A DNA stretch of 14,042 nucleotides from Rhodobiaceae bacterium (GTDB lineage: Bacteria > Pseudomonadota > Alphaproteobacteria > Parvibaculales > Parvibaculaceae), in NCBI GenBank assembly GCA_002746275.1, contig NVWR01000010.1:494-14535 (forward strand), read 5' to 3'. Numbering within the stretch: position 1 is the first letter of the stretch; each line of letters begins with the position of its first letter. The notes under the pieces were generated by a model. That model saw only the letters and a list, made by a program, of their open reading frames with translations, was not told the origin of the DNA and made no database searches. Made by a program: the position numbers and the translations under genes. Below are positions 7,287 to 14,042 of this stretch, in pieces.

Positions 7287-7859
7287 ATGTCAGAAAAATC
7301 GTCGAGCCGAGGGAAATCGACCGGACCTAAATCGCCGGTGGATCGGGCGAGCGATCTTGCGCGGCAAATCTGGCTTGCAGGAATTGGCGCTTATGGTCAG
7401 GCCATAGACGAAACACAAGAACAAGTGACACGTCGGGTTGCGAAGGTAGGCAAAGAAACGACGAAGATTTTTGATGACCTTGTGACGCGTGGCAATGATT
7501 TGGAACAGCGGTTGGGCGAGCTCGGAGCGCTGGGAAAAATGGGCGCTGAGGCGGGTGCTAAAAAATTACGGCAAAGTGCCGACATATCTCTGTCGTTGGA
7601 AGATCGGTTGGCGCGGATGCGCGACATGCTGGGGTTAGCGCCCTCTGGCAGTGGTGTAGAACTGAAGCTGGAAAAACTCCAATCTGATCTGAGTGCTTTG
7701 TCAGAAAAAGTGGACGTCTTGATTAGATTACAAAGCGGCGTCGCAAAGAAAAATCCCGCAGCGCGTAAGAAGTCATCAAGCGCTAAAAAAACCACGGCGA
7801 AAAAGAAAATCCGCACGGCAAAGAAGGCCACCTCGAAGAAATCAGTCAAACGGACTTGA
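7287..7859 (+). CDS. Phasin family protein 2 with lysine-rich histone H1-like tail (PhaF-like)
   Basis: A 190-residue paralogue of the preceding phasin. ARQIWLAGIGAYGQAIDETQ (25-44) matches the equivalent segment of phasin 1. IFDDLVTRGNDLE, SLEDRLARMRDML and a C-terminal coiled coil (about 124-148) also align. Residues 154-190 form an almost pure Lys/Ala/Ser/Thr/Arg tail (with KKTTAKKKIRTAKK inside), like the DNA-binding tail of Pseudomonas PhaF. Known for PhaF: it links granules to the nucleoid and helps share them at division. Start: the frame extends to a TTG at 7215, but ATG 7287 is preceded by GGGGA at 5-6 bp and begins MSEKSSS. The nearby ATG 7275 has poor spacing. The next gene starts 16 bp after its stop. 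Confidence 0.83.
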   Translation: MSEKSSSRGKSTGPKSPVDRASDLARQIWLAGIGAYGQAIDETQEQVTRRVAKVGKETTKIFDDLVTRGNDLEQRLGELGALGKMGAEAGAKKLRQSADISLSLEDRLARMRDMLGLAPSGSGVELKLEKLQSDLSALSEKVDVLIRLQSGVAKKNPAARKKSSSAKKTTAKKKIRTAKKATSKKSVKRT

Positions 7860-7875
7860 GAGGTAAGGGCCCAGC

Positions 7876-8532
7876 ATGAAGACCCGAGACCGTATTTTGC
7901 AAGCTAGCCTGGCGCTCTTCAATGAAGAGGGAGAGACCAATGTTTCAACAGTGGACATTGCCAACCAGGTCGATATTTCGCCGGGCAATCTCTACTATCA
8001 TTTCAAAGGCAAGGACGCGCTGATAGCGGCGCTCTACGAAGCGTTTGAAGAAGAGATGCGCATTGTCTTGACCGCCCCGGTCGACACCCCTCTACGAGCG
8101 GAGGACAATTGGCTCTATTTCTACATCGTGTTTGAAGAAATTTTCGACTTCCGCTTTTTCTACCGCAACTTGACCGATCTCCTTACCCGTTATCCTCAAC
8201 TCAATGCGCGCTTCCAGGATTTGCTGGAACGTAAGCAGGCGACATGCACAGCGATGCTGTCCAACCTGGGGCAGCACGGCATTCTCGATATGCAGGAATA
8301 CGAAGTGGAGCAGACGAGTACCCGACTGACTATGTTGCTGACCTATTGGCTCAACTTCGAGGCCGTCCGTCACCCCAATGCCTCAGGTCCAGACATTATT
8401 CATGGGGGTGTTTTTCATGTGTTGAGCCATATCGCGCCCTATTTTTCAGGCGGGCGCCAAGTCTTTACAGACGTTATCGCCACGCTCTACGAAGACCAGA
8501 TTGCAGATGCAGCCAAAAGGCGGGGCCGCTAG
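7876..8532 (+). CDS. TetR-family regulator, PhaD-like
   Basis: A 218-residue TetR/AcrR regulator. The N-terminal helix-turn-helix is clear: MKTRDRILQASLALFNEEGE, then DIANQVDISPGNLYYHFKGKD at about 27-47. The NLYYHF core and the overall N-terminus resemble my memory of PhaD, the TetR-type regulator of Pseudomonas medium-chain-length PHA genes. The C-terminal half (80-200) is helical with aromatic clusters (YFYIVFEEIFDFRFFYRN), fitting a ligand or dimer domain. Start ATG 7876 has GAGAGGTAAGG upstream. The 16-bp gap from phasin 2 means an operon. Inference: it controls phasin expression in response to a fatty acid or acyl-CoA signal. The general TetR call is sure; the PhaD label is less so. No clear terminator follows. 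Confidence 0.88.
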   Translation: MKTRDRILQASLALFNEEGETNVSTVDIANQVDISPGNLYYHFKGKDALIAALYEAFEEEMRIVLTAPVDTPLRAEDNWLYFYIVFEEIFDFRFFYRNLTDLLTRYPQLNARFQDLLERKQATCTAMLSNLGQHGILDMQEYEVEQTSTRLTMLLTYWLNFEAVRHPNASGPDIIHGGVFHVLSHIAPYFSGGRQVFTDVIATLYEDQIADAAKRRGR

Positions 8533-8906
8533 GGTTTGGTGCGCGGAACGGGCCCGTCTTTGTACAAGAAGACATGTGAAAACAATGAGCTAGAACACAT
8601 TCCCGATCTCATAGACGAGTGACACATTCAAGTTTGGTCCCGTTTGCGAGAGTCTTTGTGTCTAGTCAGGCAGTCTGTTTGGTGTAAGTAAATTTGCGGA
8701 TTTAGCGTCGCAAGGGCACTGAAGGCTTGCCAAGCCTGCCAAGAGTCACCATTTTATATTCATCGAATTTGCTTTGGGGCATAAGGACGGCTCCCGGCCA
8801 CACTGCTGCTGGTCACGCTGCTTTCTCCAATGACTATTTGATACCTCGCACACGGGGTTCGTGTGGCATTGAAGACCGGTGTACGGACGCCGGACAGGAG
8901 AAAGAC
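8533..8906 (+). other. Gene-free stretch, probably including the cold-shock mRNA leader
   Basis: These 374 bp hold no convincing ORF. Structure seen: a hairpin AGGCTT-GCC-AAGCCT (8723-8737) followed by a second TGCCAAG copy; an AT-rich ATTTTATATT (8751-8760) that could be a -10 but has no well-spaced -35; and a hairpin CACACG-GGGTT-CGTGTG (8849-8865) about 40 bp before the Csp start. Cold-shock genes often have long structured 5' leaders that act as thermosensors. That reading here is inference. Confidence 0.4.
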
Positions 8907-9113
8907 ATGGCGACTGGTACAGTCAAATGGTTCAACCCCACTAAGGGGTATGGATTTATTCAACCAGATGACGGCGACAAGGATGTATTCGTACACGTCT
9001 CTGCTGTTGAGCAAGCCGGACTCTCGGCAATCGACGAAAACCAGAAAATTTCGTACGAACTCGAAACAGGTCGTAATGGCAAGACATCCGCAGTGGAATT
9101 GAAACTTCTCTGA
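8907..9113 (+). CDS. CspA-type cold-shock protein
   Basis: A 68-residue single cold-shock domain protein of usual length. It has GTVKWFNPTKGYGFI (RNP1 core KGYGFI, about 13-18), VFVHVSAVE (RNP2 core VFVHV, about 27-31) and the normal C-terminal ENQKISYELE strand. It binds single-stranded RNA and DNA and melts mRNA structure during cold or growth transitions. Start: the frame is open back to 8727, but ATG 8907 follows CAGGAG with about 6 bp spacing and is the family's standard start. It is probably a single transcript, with a hairpin at 9137-9164 downstream. Which of several likely cspA paralogues it is cannot be told. Confidence 0.95.
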   Translation: MATGTVKWFNPTKGYGFIQPDDGDKDVFVHVSAVEQAGLSAIDENQKISYELETGRNGKTSAVELKLL

Positions 9114-9136
9114 AGCGCGGAAAATATGAGATACGG

Positions 9137-9167
9137 TCGGGGGGACGCGCAAGCGGTCTCCCGATTT
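9137..9167 (+). terminator. Probable terminator of the cold-shock gene
   Basis: TCGGG(G)GGAC at 9137-9146 pairs with GTCTCCCGA at 9156-9164, with one bulged G and one G-U pair, around a GCGCAAGCG loop. TTTGCGTTT follows. It lies 23 bp past the Csp stop. The T-run is short and broken, so efficiency is uncertain. Confidence 0.5.
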
Positions 9168-9283
9168 GCGTTTCTGGAGAGAGCCTTCCCTTGTCATGGG
9201 GTGTCGGGGAGGCGGATCTAGCGCAGGCAAAAAAAAATGTAGCTGCGGACCCTGCGTCAAGTCAGGCCTCGTCGTTCTTCTTG

Positions 9284-9311
9284 TTGACCCGCCGGGGTGT
9301 AGATGTATTTT
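9284..9311 (+). promoter_or_regulatory. Candidate sigma-70 promoter of the P450 gene
   Basis: TTGACC (9284-9289) and TATTTT (9306-9311) are separated by 16 bp. This predicts a transcript start near 9318 and a leader of about 25 bases before ATG 9343. It is the best -35/-10 pair between the Csp terminator and the P450. Confidence 0.4.
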
Positions 9312-9342
9312 TCATCGAAGGACAACAGAAGGAAGCGAGATC

Positions 9343-10665
9343 ATGTTGCAGCCGGTGAGCGAGACCGCCCTCACAGACATTATTGGGGCAAGCCCCACAC
9401 ACGCACCGGTTTACAACACCCCGCCTGGGTTTGACCTGGCCAACAACAGCGCCTTCAAAACCGGCCAGCCTTTCGACTATTATAAAACGCTGCGAGAAAC
9501 AGCGCCCGCATCGTGGACGCCTGTTCAAGAAGCATCTGGCTATTGGGCCATTACGCGGTATGACGACATCAAACGGATCGAGCTTGATCCCGAAACTTTT
9601 TCGTCCCAACGCGGCGGGATCAACATGGCCTATGGACCGCCAGGGAAAAGGCATGTGCGTTTGCATGGCGCGGCACTCAACACATTGATCTGCCTCGACC
9701 GTCCCTTCCATGTTCCGCTGAGAATGCAGCATCGCTCTTTTTTCACGCCTGATTATGTTGCTGAACTACGCAAGAAGGTAGAGGTAAAAGTCGATCAGCT
9801 GCTGGATACGATGGAGCGCAAGGGACCGGTCGTCGACCTGGTGACGAACTTCTCTGAACAGCTTCCGCTTTTTACATTGTGTGAAATGCTCGGCGTTGAC
9901 GAGAAAGACCGCCCCAAGATTATCCGCTGGATGTTCTATCTGGAAAGTGCAGGCCACATGTTTGCGGAGAAAGCAGCTGGGCGACGCATCAGCCCTCTTT
10001 TCATAGCGAAGTTTTTGTGGAATGTGCGCGCGATGTTTCGCTTTGGTGAACAGATTTTGCAGGACCGGCGCAAGAACCCTCGCAACGACCTGCTCACCGC
10101 CATTGCAACAGCCAAGGTTGATGGCGAACTCCTGTCGCAGGATTTTCTGGATGGGGCATGGCTCCTCATTATTTTTGCCGGCAACGACACAACGCGCAAT
10201 TCCTTGTCGGGCACGATGAAATTGCTGACGGAGTTTCCAGACCAAAAACAGAAACTCTTGGACAATCCCTCACTGATCCCAGGCATGGTGCCTGAAGCCA
10301 TTCGCATGGTATCGCCGGTCATTCATATGCGCCGGACTTTATTGAAAGACGCAGAAATTGCGGGGCAGAAAATCGCTGAGGGTGAAAAGGTGATTATGTA
10401 TTATGGGGCCGCCAACCGGGATCCTTCCGTCTTTTCAGATCCGGACCGTTTCGACATTGGGCGTGAAAATTCTGGCAATCATCTGGCTTTCGGCGCAGGG
10501 CCGCATGTCTGCCTGGGGCAGCGGATCGCGACGATGCAGCTTGAAGTGGCCTATACAAAAATCCTCGAGCGTTTTCCAAATATTCAATGGACTGGTCATA
10601 TCAGGCAGTCTCCGAATAATTTTGTGAATGCGATTTCCGAACTGGAAGTAAATCTCGGAACATAA
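9343..10665 (+). CDS. Cytochrome P450 (bacterial class I type)
   Basis: A 440-residue soluble P450 monooxygenase. Seen: the C-helix DRPFHVPLR (119-127) with the heme-propionate His; the I-helix oxygen-activation motif FAGNDTT (278-284); ExxR as EAIR (318-321); and the heme loop FGAGPHVCLG (383-392) with Cys390 as the heme ligand. All hallmark residues are present, so it should be functional. Start: the frame runs back to 9166, but ATG 9343 has AAGGAAG about 7 bp upstream and gives normal bacterial P450 length. The I-helix GNDTTRNS recalls CYPs acting on hydrophobic substrates (sterols, terpenes, fatty chains), but the subfamily and substrate cannot be told. No ferredoxin or ferredoxin reductase is nearby, so redox partners must be encoded elsewhere. 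A Cys-rich protein follows after 57 bp. Confidence 0.93.
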   Translation: MLQPVSETALTDIIGASPTHAPVYNTPPGFDLANNSAFKTGQPFDYYKTLRETAPASWTPVQEASGYWAITRYDDIKRIELDPETFSSQRGGINMAYGPPGKRHVRLHGAALNTLICLDRPFHVPLRMQHRSFFTPDYVAELRKKVEVKVDQLLDTMERKGPVVDLVTNFSEQLPLFTLCEMLGVDEKDRPKIIRWMFYLESAGHMFAEKAAGRRISPLFIAKFLWNVRAMFRFGEQILQDRRKNPRNDLLTAIATAKVDGELLSQDFLDGAWLLIIFAGNDTTRNSLSGTMKLLTEFPDQKQKLLDNPSLIPGMVPEAIRMVSPVIHMRRTLLKDAEIAGQKIAEGEKVIMYYGAANRDPSVFSDPDRFDIGRENSGNHLAFGAGPHVCLGQRIATMQLEVAYTKILERFPNIQWTGHIRQSPNNFVNAISELEVNLGT

Positions 10666-10722
10666 GTTTTTACTCGGGCGATATTGCACAGAGACTTTGA
10701 GAAAAACTTTGAAGGGTCGAAC

Positions 10723-11259
10723 ATGAAAGATGGTTTGCTGCGCGCGGACTGCGCAAGCTGCGCAGCTTTGTGTTGCGTGGGGCTCGCCTTCGATCAGTCA
10801 GATTTTTTTGCGTATGACAAGCCTGCAGGTGTGGCTTGCAGGAATTTGGGCTCCAATGGGCGTTGTGGTATTCACCCACAACTGGAGGAGCGTGGTTTTG
10901 CCGGGTGTGTGTGGTTTGACTGTCTGGGGGCCGGACAGCGCGTCACGCAGGAATTGTTCGAAGGGCGCTCTTGGCGGGATCATCCCGAGCTTGGTCGCTC
11001 AATGTTTGATGCTTTTCGGGCAATGCGCCTGGTGCACGAATTTCTGTCATTGCTACAGACCGCAGGCCAACTTCCGCTGACCTCTCAACAAGCCGAGAAG
11101 CGAGACGCGTTGTTGCGAGTTCTGGATCCGCCTCAGGGCTGGTCAACCCAGACCCTGATCGCATTTGAGCAGAGTGATACGCCAACAGCCGTCCGGGAAT
11201 TTCTCACCACTTTGCGCGGACATCTGGGCGCCGAACGACAGAGTGCGGAAAACCGCTGA
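10723..11259 (+). CDS. Cysteine-cluster protein of unknown function
   Basis: A 178-residue protein. The N-terminal half has eight cysteines, at 10, 13, 17, 18, 39, 48, 62 and 67. They are arranged as CxxCxxxCC, then single Cys in ACRNL and RCGIH, then GFAGCVWFDC, then GAGQRVTQ. The CxxCxxxCC start recalls the YkgJ/UPF0153 metal-chelating family. A similar Cys block is, as I recall, found in front of pentapeptide repeats in some bacterial proteins, but no such repeats are present here. The C-terminal half (about 85-178) is helical and unrecognised. Start ATG 10723 has GAAGGG at 6-7 bp; an upstream in-frame ATG at 10684 lacks a ribosome site. The gene is 57 bp downstream of the P450 and may share its mRNA. 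It converges on the tRNA. Metal or Fe-S binding is inference. Confidence 0.75.
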   Translation: MKDGLLRADCASCAALCCVGLAFDQSDFFAYDKPAGVACRNLGSNGRCGIHPQLEERGFAGCVWFDCLGAGQRVTQELFEGRSWRDHPELGRSMFDAFRAMRLVHEFLSLLQTAGQLPLTSQQAEKRDALLRVLDPPQGWSTQTLIAFEQSDTPTAVREFLTTLRGHLGAERQSAENR

Positions 11260-11299
11260 TCGGTCGCAGATCCAGATACCTGCTAAGTCATTGATTTAA

Positions 11300-11376
<77 letters not shown>

Positions 11377-11413
11377 ACTGAGCGCGGAGCGATCTTGAAT
11401 CCCGCGCGGGCGG

Positions 11414-11442
11414 AAAGTAGCCCAGTCCCAGAGCCTTAGCAA
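11414..11442 (-). promoter_or_regulatory. Candidate promoter of tRNA-Arg
   Basis: On the minus strand, TTGCTA (11442-11437) and TACTTT (11419-11414) are separated by exactly 17 bp. A very GC-rich discriminator follows (CCGCCCGCGCGGG), as is usual for stable-RNA promoters under stringent control. The predicted start, near 11407, is about 30 bp before the mature 5' end. Confidence 0.55.
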
Positions 11443-11668
11443 TGCACCTGCGATGAAATTCCAGCAATTCCCAGAACTTGAGGGTTAGGGCGGTGCGGGG
11501 GTCCAATTTGGGGACAATTTCTGCCAAAAAGAGCTATCGGAATGCCTGGCCGCCCGGCCTGGGTGGTTGGCGCGGCGGGGCCAATCGCCTATACCTGAAG
11601 GCTCGAAGCGGGCGTTGGCGAGCCGATGTCCTGGTATTCCTGTTCGGGTGTTTTGGGAGAGTTTCTGA

Positions 11669-12220
11669 ATGGCAGCCGCGTTGCAGCTCAAGCCGTTGAC
11701 CCTGTTTGTAGACCCAAGCATCGCCCTGGTAGATGGGCGCCTGCGGGGCCTTCTCGACTATTGGAATGGCAAACGGGCTGGGAGGGTCATGCCTTGCCGC
11801 GCGGACATTTCACCGGCTGAGATGGTGATGCGCTTGCCCCGGATCGCCCTTTTGAATGTGTTGAATGCGGGCCAGACGGCAGCCGATTTCAATGTGCGCC
11901 TGTCGGGCACGGGAATTGATGACTTGCTGGGCCATGATTTTCGTGGCTCCGGGCTAACCGATCTTTTGTCGAACAGCTCAGCCAAACTCGTTGCCGCCGC
12001 TCTTGCGGCGCTGGTACAGCATAAGCGCCCCATGCGGTTTTTTGCCCATGCCCACCTGGCAGGCAACCCGGATGCCTATGTGGAAGGGATCGCTTTGCCG
12101 CTGGGTCCAGAGGGTGGCCCCGTCAATATGGTGCTGCTGGAAACAGTCTCGATCCGCCAGTCAGACAGACAGAGCTTCCCCGAACTACGGAACGAGGGGC
12201 TGGCGGCAGTCGTGTCCTGA
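11669..12220 (+). CDS. PAS_5-type (PF07310-like) protein
   Basis: A 183-residue protein resembling the alphaproteobacterial PAS_5 family. LLDYWNGKRAGRVMPCRADISPAEM (about 28-52), LPRIALLNV (57-65), DFNVRLSGTGIDDLLGHDFRG (73-93) and a late FFAHAHL strand (124-130) follow that family's pattern. There is no transmembrane segment, kinase, GGDEF or other output domain, as is normal for the family. Its role is unknown, perhaps a small sensor that binds a ligand. Start ATG 11669 is preceded by GGGAGA about 9 bp upstream. The stop is only 2 bp from the end of the convergent ABC gene. The 226 bp before it, up to the tRNA promoter, hold no gene I can support. Confidence 0.75.
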   Translation: MAAALQLKPLTLFVDPSIALVDGRLRGLLDYWNGKRAGRVMPCRADISPAEMVMRLPRIALLNVLNAGQTAADFNVRLSGTGIDDLLGHDFRGSGLTDLLSNSSAKLVAAALAALVQHKRPMRFFAHAHLAGNPDAYVEGIALPLGPEGGPVNMVLLETVSIRQSDRQSFPELRNEGLAAVVS

Positions 12221-12222
12221 GG

Positions 12223-13227
12223 TTATTTTCCAGAAGTAAGCTGCAAGAACACGTCTTCCAGAGCGGCTTCTTCCGTCGACAGGTCGGCAATCTCAATCCC
12301 CGCTGACGAGATATCTGCGAGCAAGGCGGCCATGGGCGCCTCGCTGGGATTGTAAAGCACGGCGATCTGCCCATCGTCCCGCAACTCCGCCTTGTATTTT
12401 TCAAGCTGAGGGGGAAGGGAAGCAAGCGCAGAGGAGGGTCGAATGAGAATCCGCTTTTCATCGATGCGCGAGAGCAATTGCGATGTGGGTTCGCAGACCA
12501 CCACATCACCATGATTGATAATGGCGATTTGGTCGCAAAGGGCCTGGGCTTCTTCAAGATAGTGCGTTGTGAGCACAATGGTGGTGCCCTTGGCGTGCAG
12601 TTCCTGCACATATTCCCAGAGCTGACGGCGAAGCTCGATATCAACCCCGGCGGTGGGCTCGTCAAGCACCAGAACAGGCGGGGCATGGACCATCGCTTTT
12701 GCAACCAGCAGGCGGCGACGCATGCCTCCTGAAAGGGTGCGCGCATAGGCATCTGCTTTGTCATCAAGTCCGAGAACCCGAAGAATTTCCATGGTCCGCC
12801 GCGCAGATTTGGGCACACCGTAGAGCCCCGCCTGCAATTCCATTGCTTCAGCGGGGGTAAAGAATGGGTCGATGTTCAGTTCCTGAGGAACCACCCCAAT
12901 GGAGGCCCGTGCCTGGCGCGGGTTTACGTCCGTATCAAACCCCCAGACCGAGGCGGACCCGGATGTCTTGATAACCAGTCCCGCCAGAATATTGATGAAG
13001 GTCGATTTGCCTGCCCCATTGGGGCCCAGCAGGCCAAAAAACGAGCCGCGGGGGATGGAGAGGTTGATCGACTTCAACGCCTCTTTAGCGGGCTGGCCTC
13101 CAGCGGCCTTGTAAACCTTCCGCAGGTTCACAGCCTGGATGGCGCAGGGCCGGTCATCATCGGGGGCGGGTTCCTGGGGCGCAGGAACTTTTGCAATCGC
13201 TGTATCGTCCGTTATGCCATGCGCCAT
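12223..13227 (-). CDS. ABC-2 type transporter ATP-binding protein
   Basis: A 334-residue cytoplasmic ATPase. Seen: Walker A GPNGAGKST (68-76); Q-loop Q115 in VVPQE; signature LSGGM (165-169); Walker B VLVLDEP (185-191); D-loop AGVD; and H-loop H222 in THYLEEA. A C-terminal extension follows (about 250-334), and a Pro/Asp-rich N-terminal tail of about 28 residues precedes the domain. The type resembles YadG and drug, polysaccharide or multidrug exporters that pair with an ABC-2 permease. No permease is adjacent: upstream is divergent polA, and downstream is the convergent PAS_5 gene. So it is an orphan ATPase here. Start ATG 13227 has AGGAG 8 bp upstream. Confidence 0.92.
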   Translation of the reverse strand: MAHGITDDTAIAKVPAPQEPAPDDDRPCAIQAVNLRKVYKAAGGQPAKEALKSINLSIPRGSFFGLLGPNGAGKSTFINILAGLVIKTSGSASVWGFDTDVNPRQARASIGVVPQELNIDPFFTPAEAMELQAGLYGVPKSARRTMEILRVLGLDDKADAYARTLSGGMRRRLLVAKAMVHAPPVLVLDEPTAGVDIELRRQLWEYVQELHAKGTTIVLTTHYLEEAQALCDQIAIINHGDVVVCEPTSQLLSRIDEKRILIRPSSALASLPPQLEKYKAELRDDGQIAVLYNPSEAPMAALLADISSAGIEIADLSTEEAALEDVFLQLTSGK

Positions 13228-13377
13228 GTCTCACACTCCTGCCTCATCGAGCAGCTCTTGGTTGAGCTGTCTTGTAATTGCCCTCAGGCCTCTGCGGGGC
13301 CTTCCGTGCTGCCAGCCATAATGCCATATTGGCCGCACTTCCGGGAAAGTCTTCGGAAAAGCAGCAAGGCAGGCAGA

Positions 13378-14042
13378 ATGACATCGACGGAAAATCAGGA
13401 AAAAGCACCAACCCCAGCAGCAAAGATGGGGGCGGAGAAGCCTGTCGGCAAGGGGGATCACCTCTTTCTTGTGGACGGCTCCGGCTACATTTTCCGTGCC
13501 TATCATGCTCTGCCACCGCTTACGCGAAAGTCAGACGGTCTGCCAGTTGGAGCGGTCCATGGGTTTTGCAACATGCTCTACAAGTTTATTGAAGATACGA
13601 AGGATGAGTTCGAAGTCACCCATCTTGCGGTGATTTTCGATGCGTCGGGCAAGACCTTCCGAAATGACATTTATAAAGAATACAAAGCCCACCGGCCCCC
13701 GGCCCCTGAAGACCTTGTGCCGCAATTTGGGCTGATCCGGGATGCGGTGCGGGCATTCGCCGTGCCCTCCATCGAGATGGTGGGGTATGAGGCCGACGAT
13801 CTGATCGCCACCTATGCGAGGCAGGCCAGCGATGCGGGGGCCCGTGTCACCATCGTCTCGTCCGACAAGGATCTGATGCAAATGGTGGGTGGCGGCATCG
13901 ACATGCTCGACACCATGAAAAACCGCGCCATCGGTCCCGCCGAGGTTGAGAAAAAATTTGGCGTTGGTCCGGACAGGGTTGTGGATGTTCAGGCATTGAT
14001 GGGAGATAGCGCGGACAATGTTCCAGGTGTCCCGGGCATTGG
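13378..14042 (+). CDS. polA: DNA polymerase I, N-terminal 5'-nuclease part (3' partial)
   Basis: The frame starts at ATG 13378 and is open to the window end (221 full codons). It encodes the 5'-3' exonuclease domain of DNA polymerase I, which removes RNA primers and acts in repair. Seen: FLVDGSGYIFRAYHALPPL (about 30-48) with metal-binding Asp33; VIFD Asp88; the GYEADDLIATYA acidic patch (137-147); SSDKDLMQM with Asp163 and Asp165; and the helix-hairpin-helix GDSADNVPGVPGIG (209-222) at the cut edge. It has an N-terminal extension of about 20 residues compared with E. coli PolA. A later in-frame ATG at 13426 lacks a ribosome site, whereas an AGGCAGG stretch precedes 13378. Whether the proofreading and polymerase domains follow cannot be seen. 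It is divergent from the ABC gene across 150 bp. Confidence 0.94.
   Translation, partial: MTSTENQEKAPTPAAKMGAEKPVGKGDHLFLVDGSGYIFRAYHALPPLTRKSDGLPVGAVHGFCNMLYKFIEDTKDEFEVTHLAVIFDASGKTFRNDIYKEYKAHRPPAPEDLVPQFGLIRDAVRAFAVPSIEMVGYEADDLIATYARQASDAGARVTIVSSDKDLMQMVGGGIDMLDTMKNRAIGPAEVEKKFGVGPDRVVDVQALMGDSADNVPGVPGI

Noticed and set aside
8727..8906. N-terminal extension of the cold-shock protein
   Set aside because: It is open by chance only; CspA proteins begin at MATGTVKWF and a good ribosome site precedes ATG 8907.
11443..11668. Possible small gene or attachment sequence between the tRNA promoter and the PAS_5 gene
   Set aside because: The only ORFs are short, Arg/Gly/Trp-rich and lack ribosome sites; I found no convincing direct repeats.

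Overview
The window looks like ordinary chromosome from an alphaproteobacterium. The signs are a PAS_5-type protein, phasins, a spinster-type transporter, a tRNA-Arg with an encoded CCA end and a conserved polA. The presence of phasins and a cytochrome P450 suggests an oligotrophic, carbon-storing, possibly marine lineage (Parvibaculum-like is a guess from gene content; no search was possible). I see no phage, plasmid, IS, CRISPR or integrase genes.

Layout. (1) 1-3404: the 3' part of a very large secreted adhesin-like protein with cadherin-type repeats, two different domains inserted inside the repeats, a beta-sandwich domain, RTX calcium-binding repeats and a type I secretion C-terminus. It is closed by a strong intrinsic terminator at 3425-3457. 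(2) 3575-6350: two convergent, unrelated MFS transporters, one spinster-like (+) and one UMF1/Atg22-like (-). (3) 6597-8532: a polyhydroxyalkanoate (PHA) granule module of two paralogous phasins and a TetR regulator resembling PhaD of Pseudomonas. (4) 8533-9113: a long untranslated stretch and a CspA-type cold-shock protein. (5) 9343-11259: a cytochrome P450 followed by an eight-cysteine protein. (6) 11300-11376 (-): tRNA-Arg(CCG) with a plausible own promoter at 11414-11442. (7) 11669-13227: a PAS_5 protein converging, with a 2-bp gap, on an ABC ATPase that has no permease beside it. (8) 13378 to the window end: the start of DNA polymerase I, divergent from the ABC gene.

How the genes work together. 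The phasin-phasin-TetR block is the only clear functional unit. The second phasin and the regulator are 16 bp apart and surely co-transcribed. No PHA synthase or depolymerase is present, so the unit is detached from the synthesis genes, at least within 14 kb. The P450 lacks a ferredoxin or reductase neighbour. The other genes look like independent transcription units.

I did not find a convincing undescribed defence or mobile system. The most unusual items are the nested domain insertions in the secreted protein, the stand-alone PhaF/PhaD-like module with differently placed basic tails, and the P450 plus Cys-cluster pair. Annotated starts were chosen by Shine-Dalgarno spacing and family alignment and often lie downstream of the longest possible ORF.
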